Shown: positions 45,850 through 55,027, numbered from the stretch's first letter. The stretch is 64,000 nucleotides of DNA from Pandoraea anhela (GCF_902459655.1 NZ_CABPSB010000008.1:62001-126000); one strand, 5' to 3'. Notes: generated by a model not told the origin, from the sequence alone. A program made the numbers and translations.

Positions 45850-46875
45850 ATGACTGCGCCTTCAACATCGAAATCCGCCACGCTCACGCCGTCGCCCCGG
45901 CAGGGTGGGCGGGGGATTTCCGAGCATGACGTCTGGACGGCGGCCGATACGTTGTTGATGGCCGGCCAGCGCCCGACCATCGAGCGCATTCGCCAGCAAC
46001 TGGGGCGAGGTTCGCCGAATACCGTCAGCCCTTATCTGGACGCGTGGTTCGCGGGGTTGGGCGCGCGCTTGCAGGGGGGGGTGAACGGCGTTGCCGACCT
46101 GCCGGAGGGCGTGGCGATGCCGGCGTCTGTGGCGCATGCCGCGCTGCACTTGTGGACGCTGGCGCTCGAGGAAGGTCGGGCGGCGCTTGCCGAGGAGGCT
46201 GCGACCCGTCGTGCTGCGCTCGATGCCCGCGACGCGGCGCTGGCGGCGGACCGGGAGTCGCTGGAGCAGGCGCGCGCGGTGTTGCACGAGCGGATCGCGT
46301 CCGCAGAGACGGCGGCGGCCGACGCCCGTCAGGCAAGAGACGAAGCGCAGGCGCGACGCGCCGAAGCCTTGCTGATCGAGGCGCAGGCCGACGCCGTCGC
46401 TTCGCGTCAGGCGGTCTCCGTCGCGCGCGATGCGATGCAGGCGTTGCAAGAGGAGCATGCGGCCCACCGTGCTCATTGGGACGTCGAGCGAGGCAAGCTC
46501 GCCGAACGCGCCGAGGCGAACGAGCGGCGATTGATGCTGGAACTGGACGCGGCGCGCGAGTCGATCAAGTCGTTGCAGCAGGAGCGCAAGCAGTCGCAGC
46601 GTCAATGCGAGCAGGCGGAAGCGGCGCTGGCGGCGATGACCGAAGCGCAGCATGAAATGCGCTCGGCCAAGGCCTTGCAGGACGTTGTCGTCGCCCGGTT
46701 GCGCGAGCAGGTGAGTGCGCAGGAGGCGCTGACCGCAACGTATCAGTCGATGCTGGCAGCGCCTGCGGCGCCGTCGGCCACTTCGGGGCGTGGTGCGACG
46801 GCGGGGCTCAGGCGCCGGGTCAGCAGCACACTCACGCCGTCAACCTCGGTGCTGAGGCGCGCGCGTCGGCCCTGA
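45850..46875 (+). CDS. KfrA-like DNA-binding coiled-coil protein
   Basis: A 341-residue protein. GGAG lies nine bases before the ATG. Residues about 25-75 (ISEHDVWTAADTLLMAGQRPTIERIRQQLGRGSPNTVSPYLDAW) match the KfrA N-terminal DNA-binding domain, with the family-typical GxGSPNTV turn. Residues about 100-300 are a long Ala/Glu/Arg/Gln coiled coil rich in heptads. The last 40 residues are basic (GLRRRVSSTLTPSTSVLRRARRP). On IncP plasmids KfrA is an autoregulated nucleoid-like protein that helps plasmid stability. Here it is chromosomal and paired with a recombinase gene. Confidence 0.88.
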   Translation: MTAPSTSKSATLTPSPRQGGRGISEHDVWTAADTLLMAGQRPTIERIRQQLGRGSPNTVSPYLDAWFAGLGARLQGGVNGVADLPEGVAMPASVAHAALHLWTLALEEGRAALAEEAATRRAALDARDAALAADRESLEQARAVLHERIASAETAAADARQARDEAQARRAEALLIEAQADAVASRQAVSVARDAMQALQEEHAAHRAHWDVERGKLAERAEANERRLMLELDAARESIKSLQQERKQSQRQCEQAEAALAAMTEAQHEMRSAKALQDVVVARLREQVSAQEALTATYQSMLAAPAAPSATSGRGATAGLRRRVSSTLTPSTSVLRRARRP

Positions 46876-46980
46876 GCACGGTCCACAGGATTCGCGGGCG
46901 GCTCAGTACTCAGGGGGTCGGAGGCGAGCGCCCCGGTCAGCGCCTCACCGATGACGTTATCCGGGCATTGCCAGGATCTT

Positions 46981-47033
46981 GTCGAGACCTTATCGATACC
47001 TCGTCGAGACCATAGCGATATCCATAGCGATAT
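46981..47033. repeat. Short direct repeats between convergent genes
   Basis: GTCGAGACC occurs at 46981 and 47003, and CCATAGCGATAT occurs twice back to back (47010-47021 and 47022-47033), the last base touching the outer membrane factor stop codon. TATCGATA lies between. No terminator hairpin is evident in this 157-base gap. Confidence 0.7.
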
Positions 47034-48583
47034 TAACGACGACTTGACGGCTCGCCGTCTGTTTGCGCCAACGCCGGTGCGCCGGACGCCCAGCCGCCGC
47101 CTAACGCCCGGAAGGTCGCCACGGCCGCGCGCGCGTTATCGGCCTGTGCGCGGGCATCGGCATCGCGCACCGTCAGCAGTTGCCGGTCGGCGTCGAGTAC
47201 TTCGTACAGACTGACGGTCCCGCCCGTGTAGGCCTCCTGAGCGCTGTCGCGAGCGCGGGTCTGCGCGTCTACCGCGCTGGCCAGATCCTTGCGCTGTTGC
47301 TCCAGTTCCACGAGCGTCACGATCGCGTTTTCCACATCTTCCGTCGCATGCAACATCGACAGACGGTACTCCGCCAGCGCCTGCGCATTTGCGCCGCGCG
47401 CTTGTTCGACTTCGGCATCGATGCGTCCGAAGTCGAATAGACGCCAGCGCAGGCCCAGCGTCGCCAGCGGCTGGAACGTGGCTGCGCTCGGCACCCGTGC
47501 GCCGGCCAGCGTGTCGAAGCCCAGCATGCCGGACAACGACAGTTTGGGGTAGTACTCCGCGAGCGATGCGCCGATACGCTCATTCGACGCCGCCAGCTTG
47601 CGCTCCGCGGCGATGACATCGGGGCGTCGGCGTAGCAGATCGGCCGGGGCGCTGGCGTCGCCAATGGCGGGAATCGTCAGCGGGCGGGCTTTCAGGTCGT
47701 CGTCCTGTGTGTTGACGCTCATGCGGCGTGCGTAGGTGCCGGGCGCCGCGCCCATCAGCACGTCGAGCCGGTTCAGTTGCGTCTCCCGCTCGATGCGCAA
47801 CGGGGGCAGGGTCGTGCGAGCCTGCGCCAGCAGGGCCTCGGACTGCGCCAGCTCACGCGCTGTCGCCAATCCGTCTTTCAGGCGCAGACGCACGATTTCC
47901 ATCAGCCGCGCGTCGGTATCGATCTGATCCTGGGCGATGGCCAGACGCCGTTGCGCCGCACGCACACGGAAATAGGCGTCTGCCGCTTCCGCCACGATGC
48001 TCACACGCACGCCGTCGCGCTGCGCTTGTGCTGCCTGCGCGAGCGCGCCGGCCGCTTGCGCCGAGCGTTGCAGGCCGCCGAACAGGTCCAGTTCCCAACT
48101 CGCGCCCGCGCCGATGTCGTAAATCGTCATGTTGCGGTTGTAGCCGGGGACGGTGCGCGCCACCACGCCCAGGGGGCCTTCCAGCGACTGGTGCTCGCGC
48201 GTGACGCTGCCGTCGAGCGTCAAGGAGGGCAACCGCTGCGCCCCGGCTTCGCGGGCCTGCGCCCGGGCTTGCGCCACGCGGGCCATCGCCGCCTGCAAAT
48301 CCAGATTCTGCGCGAGCGCCTGCTCGACGATGCCCGTGAGCACGGGGTCGTGAAAACTCGTCCACCACGTATCCAGTGCGACGGTTTTCGTCGCACCTAC
48401 GTGGCCGGCATCGCGCTGCGACAACCGGGCGCTGCCTTCGAAACGGGCGGGCAAGTCGGCTTTCGGTGAGACGTAGTCGGGGCCGACAGCGCAGCCCGAC
48501 AATGCGCTGACCGCGAATGCCAGCAAGGCATTGCGCAGGATCGAAGGAGGCGTGCCGGGGATCGTCAGCGAGGTCGTGTTCAT
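47033..48583 (-). CDS. Outer membrane efflux lipoprotein, NodT family
   Basis: A 516-residue TolC-like outer membrane factor. The signal peptide ends in a lipobox at VSALSGCAVGPDY (Cys about residue 31), followed by the NodT hallmark GPDYVSPKADLPARF. Two repeated OEP domains follow, with QRLPSLTLDGSVTREHQ and GASWELDLFGGLQRSAQAA in the first and SLAEYYPKLSLSGMLGFDTLAG and LRWRLFDFGRIDAEVEQARGANAQALAEYR in the second. It forms the exit duct of a tripartite pump. Partners are most likely the divergent HlyD/EmrA and EmrB genes, with which it shares a 127-base regulatory gap. Confidence 0.93.
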   Translation of the reverse strand: MNTTSLTIPGTPPSILRNALLAFAVSALSGCAVGPDYVSPKADLPARFEGSARLSQRDAGHVGATKTVALDTWWTSFHDPVLTGIVEQALAQNLDLQAAMARVAQARAQAREAGAQRLPSLTLDGSVTREHQSLEGPLGVVARTVPGYNRNMTIYDIGAGASWELDLFGGLQRSAQAAGALAQAAQAQRDGVRVSIVAEAADAYFRVRAAQRRLAIAQDQIDTDARLMEIVRLRLKDGLATARELAQSEALLAQARTTLPPLRIERETQLNRLDVLMGAAPGTYARRMSVNTQDDDLKARPLTIPAIGDASAPADLLRRRPDVIAAERKLAASNERIGASLAEYYPKLSLSGMLGFDTLAGARVPSAATFQPLATLGLRWRLFDFGRIDAEVEQARGANAQALAEYRLSMLHATEDVENAIVTLVELEQQRKDLASAVDAQTRARDSAQEAYTGGTVSLYEVLDADRQLLTVRDADARAQADNARAAVATFRALGGGWASGAPALAQTDGEPSSRR

Positions 48584-48598
48584 GGAATTTAATGAGTT

Positions 48599-48622
48599 AC
48601 TTGCAATATGATAGTTGCAACT
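48599..48622. promoter_or_regulatory. Operator-like repeats between divergent efflux genes
   Basis: ACTTGCAAT (48599-48607) is followed by the perfect palindrome AGTTGCAACT (48613-48622). A related element, ACTTGCAAAT on the minus strand at 51649-51658, lies before the HxlR regulator gene. This suggests one regulator acts on both. Confidence 0.5.
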
Positions 48623-48710
48623 CTATACTCACTTCCATTATGAAAGCAACCCCTCGTTGCGAGTTTCGATAATCCCTGTTTTCACTCTTAGCGCGAAGAA
48701 GGATCCCCAC

Positions 48711-49892
48711 ATGACATCCCCGAGCACTCCCGCCCAGAACGCCAGCCAGCCGGGCGGCCCCTCCGAGAAGCGTGCGTTCCCGCGCGGTCTTGCTTTGCGC
48801 GGCGCGCTGGTCGTTGCGGCGATTGCGGCGCTTGGCTATGGAACTTACTGGTGGACGACCGCGCGCTATCTGGAGTCCACGGACGATGCCTATGTGGGCG
48901 GCGACGTCACGGTGCTCGGTCCGAAGGTGCCGGGATACATCGCGCAGGTGCTGGTCACGGATAACCAGGCGGTGCGCGCAGGCGACGTGCTGGTACGTCT
49001 GGACGATCGGGATTACCGCGCTGCGCTGGCGAAGGCGGAAGGCGCGGTCGCCGCGCAACAGGCGTTGCTGGCGAATCTGGATGCGACGGCCAAATTGCAG
49101 GCGGCGGTCATTGCGCAGGCGCGCGCGAGCGTGGTGGCGGTGGCGGCGGACGCGCGCCGGGCGCATGACGATCAGGTGCGTTATCAGGATCTCGTGGCCA
49201 AGGCGGCGGTGTCGGTGCAAAGCGCACAGAAAGCGGATGCCGATTACAAGCAGATCGTGGCGAACCGCGAGCGCGCGGAGGCCGGGGCAGTGGCGGCCGA
49301 GCGTCAACTGGACGTGATCGCCACGCAAAAACAGCAGGCGCAGGCGGCGCTGGCGCAGGCGGTCGCGGAGCGCGACATCGCCAAGCTCAATCTCGAGTAC
49401 ACGGTGCTGCGTGCCCCGGTCGACGGCACCGTGGGCAATCGCCGCGCTCGTGCCGGGGCCTACGCACAAGCGGGCACGCAACTGCTTGCCGTCGTGCCTG
49501 CGCACGGCTTGTGGGTCGACGCGAACTTCAAGGAAGGGCAGGTGGCGCACCTGCGCCCCGGCATGCCCGTCAAGATCGAGGCCGACGTGCTGCCGGGCCG
49601 TGTCTTTCACGGCCGTGTGGCGAGCCTCGCGCCTGCAACGGGGGCGCAGTTCAGTGTGCTGCCGCCGGAAAATGCGACGGGCAACTTCACCAAGATCGTC
49701 CAGCGCGTGCCGGTGCGGGTGCTGCTCGATGAGGCGGATGGCCGTCTGGGCACGTTGCGCCCGGGGCTGTCGGTGACGGCGCAGGTCGACTCCCGAGGCG
49801 ACGGCGACGGTGAGCGTCATGCCAACGCCAACGCCAACGCCAACGCGGGCGACAGCCGCGCGCCGTCGGCTACCAAGGTGGCGGCAAGATGA
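48711..49892 (+). CDS. HlyD/EmrA-family membrane fusion protein
   Basis: A 393-residue periplasmic adaptor anchored by one N-terminal segment (about 32-52; LALRGALVVAAIAALGYGTYWW). The ATG at 48711 follows GAAGAAGGA. Seen: STDDAYVGGDVTVLGPKVPGYIAQVLVTDNQAVRAGDVLVRLDDRDY, the classical EmrA lipoyl half-motif, an alpha-helical hairpin (about 115-225), the second half YTVLRAPVDGTVGNRRARAGAYAQAG and a beta-barrel with VDANFKEGQVAHLRPG. The C-terminus holds four Ala-Asn dipeptides from a GCCAAC repeat (49821-49844). The stop overlaps the ATG of the EmrB-like gene. Confidence 0.93.
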   Translation: MTSPSTPAQNASQPGGPSEKRAFPRGLALRGALVVAAIAALGYGTYWWTTARYLESTDDAYVGGDVTVLGPKVPGYIAQVLVTDNQAVRAGDVLVRLDDRDYRAALAKAEGAVAAQQALLANLDATAKLQAAVIAQARASVVAVAADARRAHDDQVRYQDLVAKAAVSVQSAQKADADYKQIVANRERAEAGAVAAERQLDVIATQKQQAQAALAQAVAERDIAKLNLEYTVLRAPVDGTVGNRRARAGAYAQAGTQLLAVVPAHGLWVDANFKEGQVAHLRPGMPVKIEADVLPGRVFHGRVASLAPATGAQFSVLPPENATGNFTKIVQRVPVRVLLDEADGRLGTLRPGLSVTAQVDSRGDGDGERHANANANANAGDSRAPSATKVAAR

Positions 49893-51577
49893 GCGCCGCG
49901 CAAGTCGGCGCAGCGCAGCCGCTGCCCGCCGGGGCGCAACGGGCACCCGGCGACAAGCCCGCACATTCGGCGAACGACGAGCGTCCTCGCGCGGCGCCAC
50001 CACCCGCCGGCGGCGGCTTCTCGGCGGAGTCGATGTCGACGCCTGCCAAGATCATTGCATTCGGCACGATGGTCGTCGGTATGTTCATTGCGCTGCTCGA
50101 CATCCAGATCGTGTCGGCGTCGCTCAGGGACATTGGCGGTGGCCTGTCGGCGGGGGCGGACGAGACCGCGTGGGTGCAGACGAGCTATCTGATCGCCGAG
50201 ATCATCGTGATTCCGCTCTCGGGCTGGCTCTCGCGCGTGATGTCGACGCGCTGGATCTTCGCGGCGTCGGCGGCCGGGTTCACGCTGGCCAGTCTGCTGT
50301 GCGGCGCCGCGTGGAACATCCAGAGCATGATTGCGTTTCGGGCGCTGCAAGGTTTCCTGGGCGGCTCCATGATTCCATTGGTGTTCACGACGGCGTTCGC
50401 TTTTTTCAGCGGACCGCAGCGCGTGGTGGCGGCGGCGGTGATCGGCGGGTTGTCGTCGCTCGCGCCGACATTGGGCCCGACGATCGGCGGCTGGATCACC
50501 GACAACTATTCCTGGCACTGGCTGTTTTTCATCAACATCGTGCCGGGTATTTTCGTGACCGTCACGGTGCCGCTGATGGTGCGCATCGACCGTCCCGATA
50601 TCTCCCTGCTGCGCGGTGCGGACTATCTCGGCATGGTGCTCATGGCGGTGAGTCTCGGCTGCCTGGAGTACACGCTGGAAGAAGGGCCGCGCTGGGATTG
50701 GTTCGGCGACGACACGATTCGCACCACCGCCTGGCTGGCGGCGCTGTGTGGGGTGGCCTTCATCTGGCGCAGTCTGGTGTACTCGCAGCCGATCGTCGAT
50801 TTGCGCGCTCTCAGGCAGCGTAATTTCGCGCTCGGATGCTTCTTTTCGTTCGCGACCGGGATCGGGATTTTCGCGACGATCTATCTCACCCCGCTGTTCC
50901 TCGGCCGGGTGCGGGGTTTCTCGGCGTTCGAGATCGGGATGGCCGTTTTCTCGACGGGCGTCTTCCAGTTGCTGTCGATCCCCCTCTACACGATGCTTGC
51001 GAATCGCGTCGATCTGCGCATCCTGATGATGTTCGGCATCGGGGGATTCGGGCTGTCGATGTGGCAGTTCGCACCGATCACGCACGACTGGGGGACGGCG
51101 CAGTTGCTGTTGCCGCAGGCGTTACGTGGCGCGGCGCAGCAGTTCGCGGTCGCGCCGATCGTGACACTGACGCTGGGGAGTCTGCCGCCTGCCCGATTGC
51201 GTCTGGCGTCGGGGTTGTTCAATCTCATGCGAAATCTGGGCGGCGCTATCGGCATTGCCGTGTGTACAACGGTGCTCAACGACCGGACGAATCTGCATTT
51301 CTTCCGGCTCGCGGAAAACATGGGGGCCGGCAATCCTGCCGTCGGGCAGTGGCTGGCCGGGGTAGGGGCGCGCATGAGCGCCGCGGGGCTCGACGGCGTC
51401 GACGCGCAGACGGCGGCGCTTCGTCAGCTTTGGCTCCTGACGTTGCGTGAAGCGCAGACCATCACCTACGGCGACATCTTCGCCGGACTGGGGGTGATTT
51501 TCCTCGGCGTGACGTTGATGGTGCCGTTCATGCGCAAAATCGCCCCGCCGAAAGCACCGAGTGCGGACGCGCATTGA
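49889..51577 (+). CDS. DHA2/EmrB-family drug:H+ antiporter
   Basis: A 562-residue inner-membrane MFS pump with about 14 segments after a 50-residue Ala/Pro-rich cytoplasmic leader. Its ATG overlaps the stop of the adaptor gene (ATGA), so translation is coupled. Seen: GMFIALLDIQIVSASLRDIGGGLSAGADETAWVQTSYLIAEIIVIPLSGWLSRVMSTRW, with the family's LDIQIV motif, and motif C-like SSLAPTLGPTIGGWITDNYSWHWLFFINIVPG. With the adaptor and the NodT duct it makes an EmrAB-TolC type pump for lipophilic drugs or organic acids. Substrates are not readable from the sequence. Confidence 0.93.
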   Translation: MSAAQVGAAQPLPAGAQRAPGDKPAHSANDERPRAAPPPAGGGFSAESMSTPAKIIAFGTMVVGMFIALLDIQIVSASLRDIGGGLSAGADETAWVQTSYLIAEIIVIPLSGWLSRVMSTRWIFAASAAGFTLASLLCGAAWNIQSMIAFRALQGFLGGSMIPLVFTTAFAFFSGPQRVVAAAVIGGLSSLAPTLGPTIGGWITDNYSWHWLFFINIVPGIFVTVTVPLMVRIDRPDISLLRGADYLGMVLMAVSLGCLEYTLEEGPRWDWFGDDTIRTTAWLAALCGVAFIWRSLVYSQPIVDLRALRQRNFALGCFFSFATGIGIFATIYLTPLFLGRVRGFSAFEIGMAVFSTGVFQLLSIPLYTMLANRVDLRILMMFGIGGFGLSMWQFAPITHDWGTAQLLLPQALRGAAQQFAVAPIVTLTLGSLPPARLRLASGLFNLMRNLGGAIGIAVCTTVLNDRTNLHFFRLAENMGAGNPAVGQWLAGVGARMSAAGLDGVDAQTAALRQLWLLTLREAQTITYGDIFAGLGVIFLGVTLMVPFMRKIAPPKAPSADAH

Positions 51578-51617
51578 AGCACGGGCAAGCCACCGGCAGC
51601 AGAATTCACTTTAAAGA

Positions 51618-51658
51618 AATGACTTCGCAATGAATGGGTAAGTCATTGATTTGCAAGT
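51618..51658. promoter_or_regulatory. Operator-like repeats before the HxlR gene
   Basis: AATGACTT (51618-51625) and AAGTCATT (51640-51647) form a perfect 8-bp inverted repeat with a 14-base spacer. ATTTGCAAGT (51649-51658) is the reverse complement of an element like that at 48599. It lies about 150 bases before the regulator start. Confidence 0.5.
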
Positions 51659-51810
51659 ATCGCCTCCGGTCGGTTCGGACATTGGGCCCGAGGTTCGAGG
51701 TGGCATCGGCGTAGAGCGGCTTGCCCGCCGGCGTCGACGCGCTTATGCTCGCTTGCATGCTAATAGGCAGGGCATGTCGTTCGCGGCGTCCCTGAATGCG
51801 AGGCATCCTT

Positions 51811-52380
51811 ATGCACCGAAAAACTTTCCGCGATATGCAGTGCCCCATTGCCCGAAGCCTGGAGCGTGTGGGCGAATGGTGGAGCATTCTGATCCTGCGC
51901 GAGGCCGGTTACGGCACTACGCGCTTCGACGATTTTCAGCGTCGATTGGACATCGCACCGAATATGTTGACGCGGCGACTGAATGCGCTGGTCGAGGAAG
52001 GACTGCTCGAGCGACGTCAGTATTGCGACCGTCCGCCGCGCTTCGAATACGTGCTCACCGACGCAGGGCGTGATTTCCGCCCGGTGCTGTGGGCGTTGTT
52101 GGCGTGGGGGAATCGGCATTTTGCGCCGGAAGGCATCGCAGCGCAGTTGGTCGATCGCGAGACGGGGAAGGTGGTCGAGCCGGTCGTCGTCGATGCGGTG
52201 ACCGGCATGCGCCTGGACCCGAAACGTCACGTGCCCACTGCGGGACCGGCGGCGAACGACAATATGCGGGCAAGACTGGCGCGTGCGGCCGAATTTGCGA
52301 CGGGGCAGCCTTCGACATGCGGTGATGCGTCGCCCCGGCAAGTGGAAGACACTTCTGAGGAAGTGCCTGTTAGTCGTTGA
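51811..52380 (+). CDS. HxlR-family transcriptional regulator
   Basis: A 189-residue winged-helix regulator. The ATG at 51811 (MHRKTFRDMQ) has GAGG seven bases ahead; an ATG at 51796 adds five residues without a site. Seen: CPIARSLERVGEWWSILILREAGYGTTRFDDFQRRLDIAPNMLTRRLNALVEEGLLERR, the complete HxlR/MarR-like wing with the conserved leading Cys, then YVLTDAGRDFRPVLWALLAWG. The C-terminal 60 residues are a less conserved extension. HxlR proteins respond to thiol-reactive or electrophilic compounds in several cases. It lies downstream of the pump genes and probably regulates them (inference). Confidence 0.93.
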   Translation: MHRKTFRDMQCPIARSLERVGEWWSILILREAGYGTTRFDDFQRRLDIAPNMLTRRLNALVEEGLLERRQYCDRPPRFEYVLTDAGRDFRPVLWALLAWGNRHFAPEGIAAQLVDRETGKVVEPVVVDAVTGMRLDPKRHVPTAGPAANDNMRARLARAAEFATGQPSTCGDASPRQVEDTSEEVPVSR

Positions 52381-52449
52381 TTTTTATCTGAATTATCTGG
52401 AACTTCAAGTCACGAGTGGCGCCGATGCGTCACCCGCCCGCACCGTCGA

Positions 52450-54570
52450 TTACGCCATTGCTGGTGTGCCGGGAATGCCGGGCAAGTTCGCGAGCAGGCG
52501 TGCGAATGCGTCGCTCGTCAGGGGCTTGCCCAGCAGGAAGCCTTGCAGTTCGTCGCAATCGAGGGTCTTGAGGGCTTCGCGTTGCGATGCCGTCTCGACA
52601 CCTTCGGCCACCACATCCATGTCGAGCGAGTGCGCCAGTGCGATGATGGCAGAGACCACGGCGCTGCCCTCACGTCCGCAGGTGTCCAGACCGTTGGTGA
52701 AGAAACGGTCCATCTTGAGCTGCTTGACGCGAAAGCGCTGCAAGTACGCCAGACTCGAATACCCCGTGCCGAAATCGTCGATGGCGACCTCGAAGCCGTA
52801 CTCCTGAAACGCGCGGATCACGTCGATCGTATGTTGCGCATCGGACATCGCCACCGTTTCGGTGATTTCGAACATCAGGCGTGTGCAGGCGATATCGGCG
52901 TCCCGCACGATCTCGACAATGTTCTCGACGAGCAGCGATTGCGCCATCTGACGCGGTGACAGATTGATCGCCACTTTGACCGGCGGCAGCCCGGCCGCAT
53001 CCCATTCCTTGATGTGCCGGCAGGTCTCGCGCACGACCCAGTAGCCGATCTGCACGATCTGGCCGGTGCGCTCTGCCACCGGAATGAAATCCGCCGGCTG
53101 CAATTCGCCGAAGGTCGGGTGCGAAAGGCGTAGCAGCGCTTCCGCACCGGCCAGGGCCTCCGTATCGCCCCGGTATTTCGGCTGGAAGTGAAGCGAGAAG
53201 AACTGCTCGTTCTCGGCGTCGTGCAGCGCTTGCTGAATCTCCCACGTGCGCTGGGCGGCGGCATTCATGCGCGGCTCGAAGTACCGGAAGATTCCGCGGC
53301 CGGCGCGCTTGGCCTCGTACATGGCCGTGTCGGCATGCTTGAGCAGCAGGTCGATGCTGTCGCCGTCGTCCGGGAAGAGCGCCACGCCGATGCTGGGCAT
53401 TACGTGCAGCGACTGGTTGCCGACCTTCAGGCCGTCGCGCATATCGTCGAGCAGCCGCTGCGCCACCCGGCCGGCGACTTCCGGCGAGGACAACGACCCC
53501 AGCAGCACCACGAACTCGTCGCCGCCCAGCCGGGCCACCACGTCGTCGCCGTTCACGTTCTTGCGCAGACGCTTGGCGAAGGCGCGCAGCACATCGTCGC
53601 CCACGTTGTGGCCGAGCGAATCGTTGATGGTCTTGAAGCCGTCCAGATCCATGAACAGAACGGCGAAACGGCGTTGATCGCGACGGGAGTTGATCAGCAT
53701 GCGCGCGGCGGCGTCGTGCAGGGCGCGGCGGTTGGGCAGGTCGGTGAGCGCGTCGTACGTCGCCATGCGTGCAATCTGGGTGTTCAGTTGCAGAACGGAC
53801 GTGGCGAGAAAACTGGTGCGGGCGTCCAGGCGGGAGACGATCAGGGTGGTGACCAGAATCAGGAAGGTGAAGAGGCTCACGGTCGTGACCAGCCACGACG
53901 AACTGACGCCATTGGCCGCCGTGCACACCGCGCCGGCGGCAAAGGTCGCCGCCGACATGCCCGTGTAATGCATGGCCGTGATGGCCAGTCCCATGACGCC
54001 GGCGGCGGCGACGCGCTTGCCCATCACGTAGCGCAGGCTGCCGTCGCGCAACGTGCGGGCGATCCAGAGCGCCGCCGTCGCTGCGGCAATCGCGATGACA
54101 ATCGAGGCGGTGAAGCGTGTCGGATTGTAGCTGATGTCCGGATCCATCTTCATGGCCGCCATGCCGCAATAGTGCATGGTGGCGATGCCCAGTCCCAGCG
54201 TGAGGCCGGCGCAGCCGAGGCGCCACCGCGTGAAATGCTCGCTCGCCACGAGCCAGAGCGCGGCCCAGGAAATGACGATCGCAATCGCGAGCGACGCCGC
54301 CGTGATGGCCGGATCGTAACCGAGCGGTAACGTGGCGCTTGCGTCCATCGGCGACCACGAGGGCGACAGCGAGAGCGCGAGCATGCCGATGAAGTGCATC
54401 GACCAGATACCGATCCCCATTGCGGTCGCGCCCACGGCGAGCCATGCGTGACGCATGCCACGATGGGTCAGGAGATAGATGCGACCGGAAAGGTCGAGCG
54501 CCGTGAACGACGCCAGTACTGCCACGGCCAGCGATAACGCAACGAGCCAACCACTGTACGAACTGGACAT
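52450..54570 (-). CDS. MHYT-sensor GGDEF-EAL protein
   Basis: A 706-residue inner-membrane protein. The N-terminal part (about 1-245) has seven hydrophobic segments with three MHYT-type repeats (WSMHFIGML, ATMHYCGMA, TAMHYTGMS), thought to bind copper and sense O2, CO or NO. GGDEF follows (about 270-430): DALTDLPNRRALHD, FKTINDSLGHNVGDDVLRAF and VARLGGDEFVVLLG, with no RxxD I-site. EAL comes last (about 450-700): AEALLRLSHPTFGEL, FEITETVAMSD, AIDDFGTGYSSLAYLQRF, LKMDRFF and AEGVET, all catalytic positions intact. It resembles the YkoW/MucR class of dual cyclic-di-GMP enzymes. Confidence 0.94.
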   Translation of the reverse strand: MSSSYSGWLVALSLAVAVLASFTALDLSGRIYLLTHRGMRHAWLAVGATAMGIGIWSMHFIGMLALSLSPSWSPMDASATLPLGYDPAITAASLAIAIVISWAALWLVASEHFTRWRLGCAGLTLGLGIATMHYCGMAAMKMDPDISYNPTRFTASIVIAIAAATAALWIARTLRDGSLRYVMGKRVAAAGVMGLAITAMHYTGMSAATFAAGAVCTAANGVSSSWLVTTVSLFTFLILVTTLIVSRLDARTSFLATSVLQLNTQIARMATYDALTDLPNRRALHDAAARMLINSRRDQRRFAVLFMDLDGFKTINDSLGHNVGDDVLRAFAKRLRKNVNGDDVVARLGGDEFVVLLGSLSSPEVAGRVAQRLLDDMRDGLKVGNQSLHVMPSIGVALFPDDGDSIDLLLKHADTAMYEAKRAGRGIFRYFEPRMNAAAQRTWEIQQALHDAENEQFFSLHFQPKYRGDTEALAGAEALLRLSHPTFGELQPADFIPVAERTGQIVQIGYWVVRETCRHIKEWDAAGLPPVKVAINLSPRQMAQSLLVENIVEIVRDADIACTRLMFEITETVAMSDAQHTIDVIRAFQEYGFEVAIDDFGTGYSSLAYLQRFRVKQLKMDRFFTNGLDTCGREGSAVVSAIIALAHSLDMDVVAEGVETASQREALKTLDCDELQGFLLGKPLTSDAFARLLANLPGIPGTPAMA

Positions 54571-55027
54571 AAGAAAACCGACCGAAAAGTCCCGCTTAAC
54601 TGGTTATCGGCACATCGGGCCGATAGTTGAGGATTGCGGTGGAATATTTCCGAGAACTCCGGCATCGGCTGACGCGAATACGTCTTTCGTCCCTCGTCCC
54701 GAGGGGATCGACGGATATCGATGTCGATCCCGGTCGATCCGCGTCGATGCTCGACAGTGCCGATGCCATAGTGAATAATCCGTCCATACCCGCCCCGGCC
54801 AACGCCGCCGCAGCGTCTTCGGTGACTCACCGTCGGCGTCGTGTGGCGTCGTGCTTCGATGCGCCGGAGGCAACCCGTCGGGACTACGAAATCGGGCGCG
54901 ATTCAGGAAGCTTTCAGAGACACGATAGGGGGCGAAATACAGCAGCCCTAGATTTTGCCTGATTTCCGTAGGATTTCCTCTCACTGAGTGCAATCTTGGT
55001 GACCAACTTGCCCGCAGGAGCCGTGAT
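54571..55027. other. Intergenic region with helically phased repeats
   Basis: No credible gene in 457 bases between two divergent genes. A 10-bp repeat (54723-54752) sits in a TCGA-rich patch (about 54708-54757), and GGAA-TAT-TTCC lies near 54642. The last 60 bases before the MscS-type gene are AT-richer and may hold its promoter. Confidence 0.55.
54723..54752. repeat. Three 10-bp phased repeats
   Basis: GTCGATCCCG, GTCGATCCGC and GTCGATGCTC follow in tandem, placing TCGAT on one face of the helix. The array is about 150 bases upstream of the minus-strand MHYT gene and 280 upstream of the MscS gene. Confidence 0.7.
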
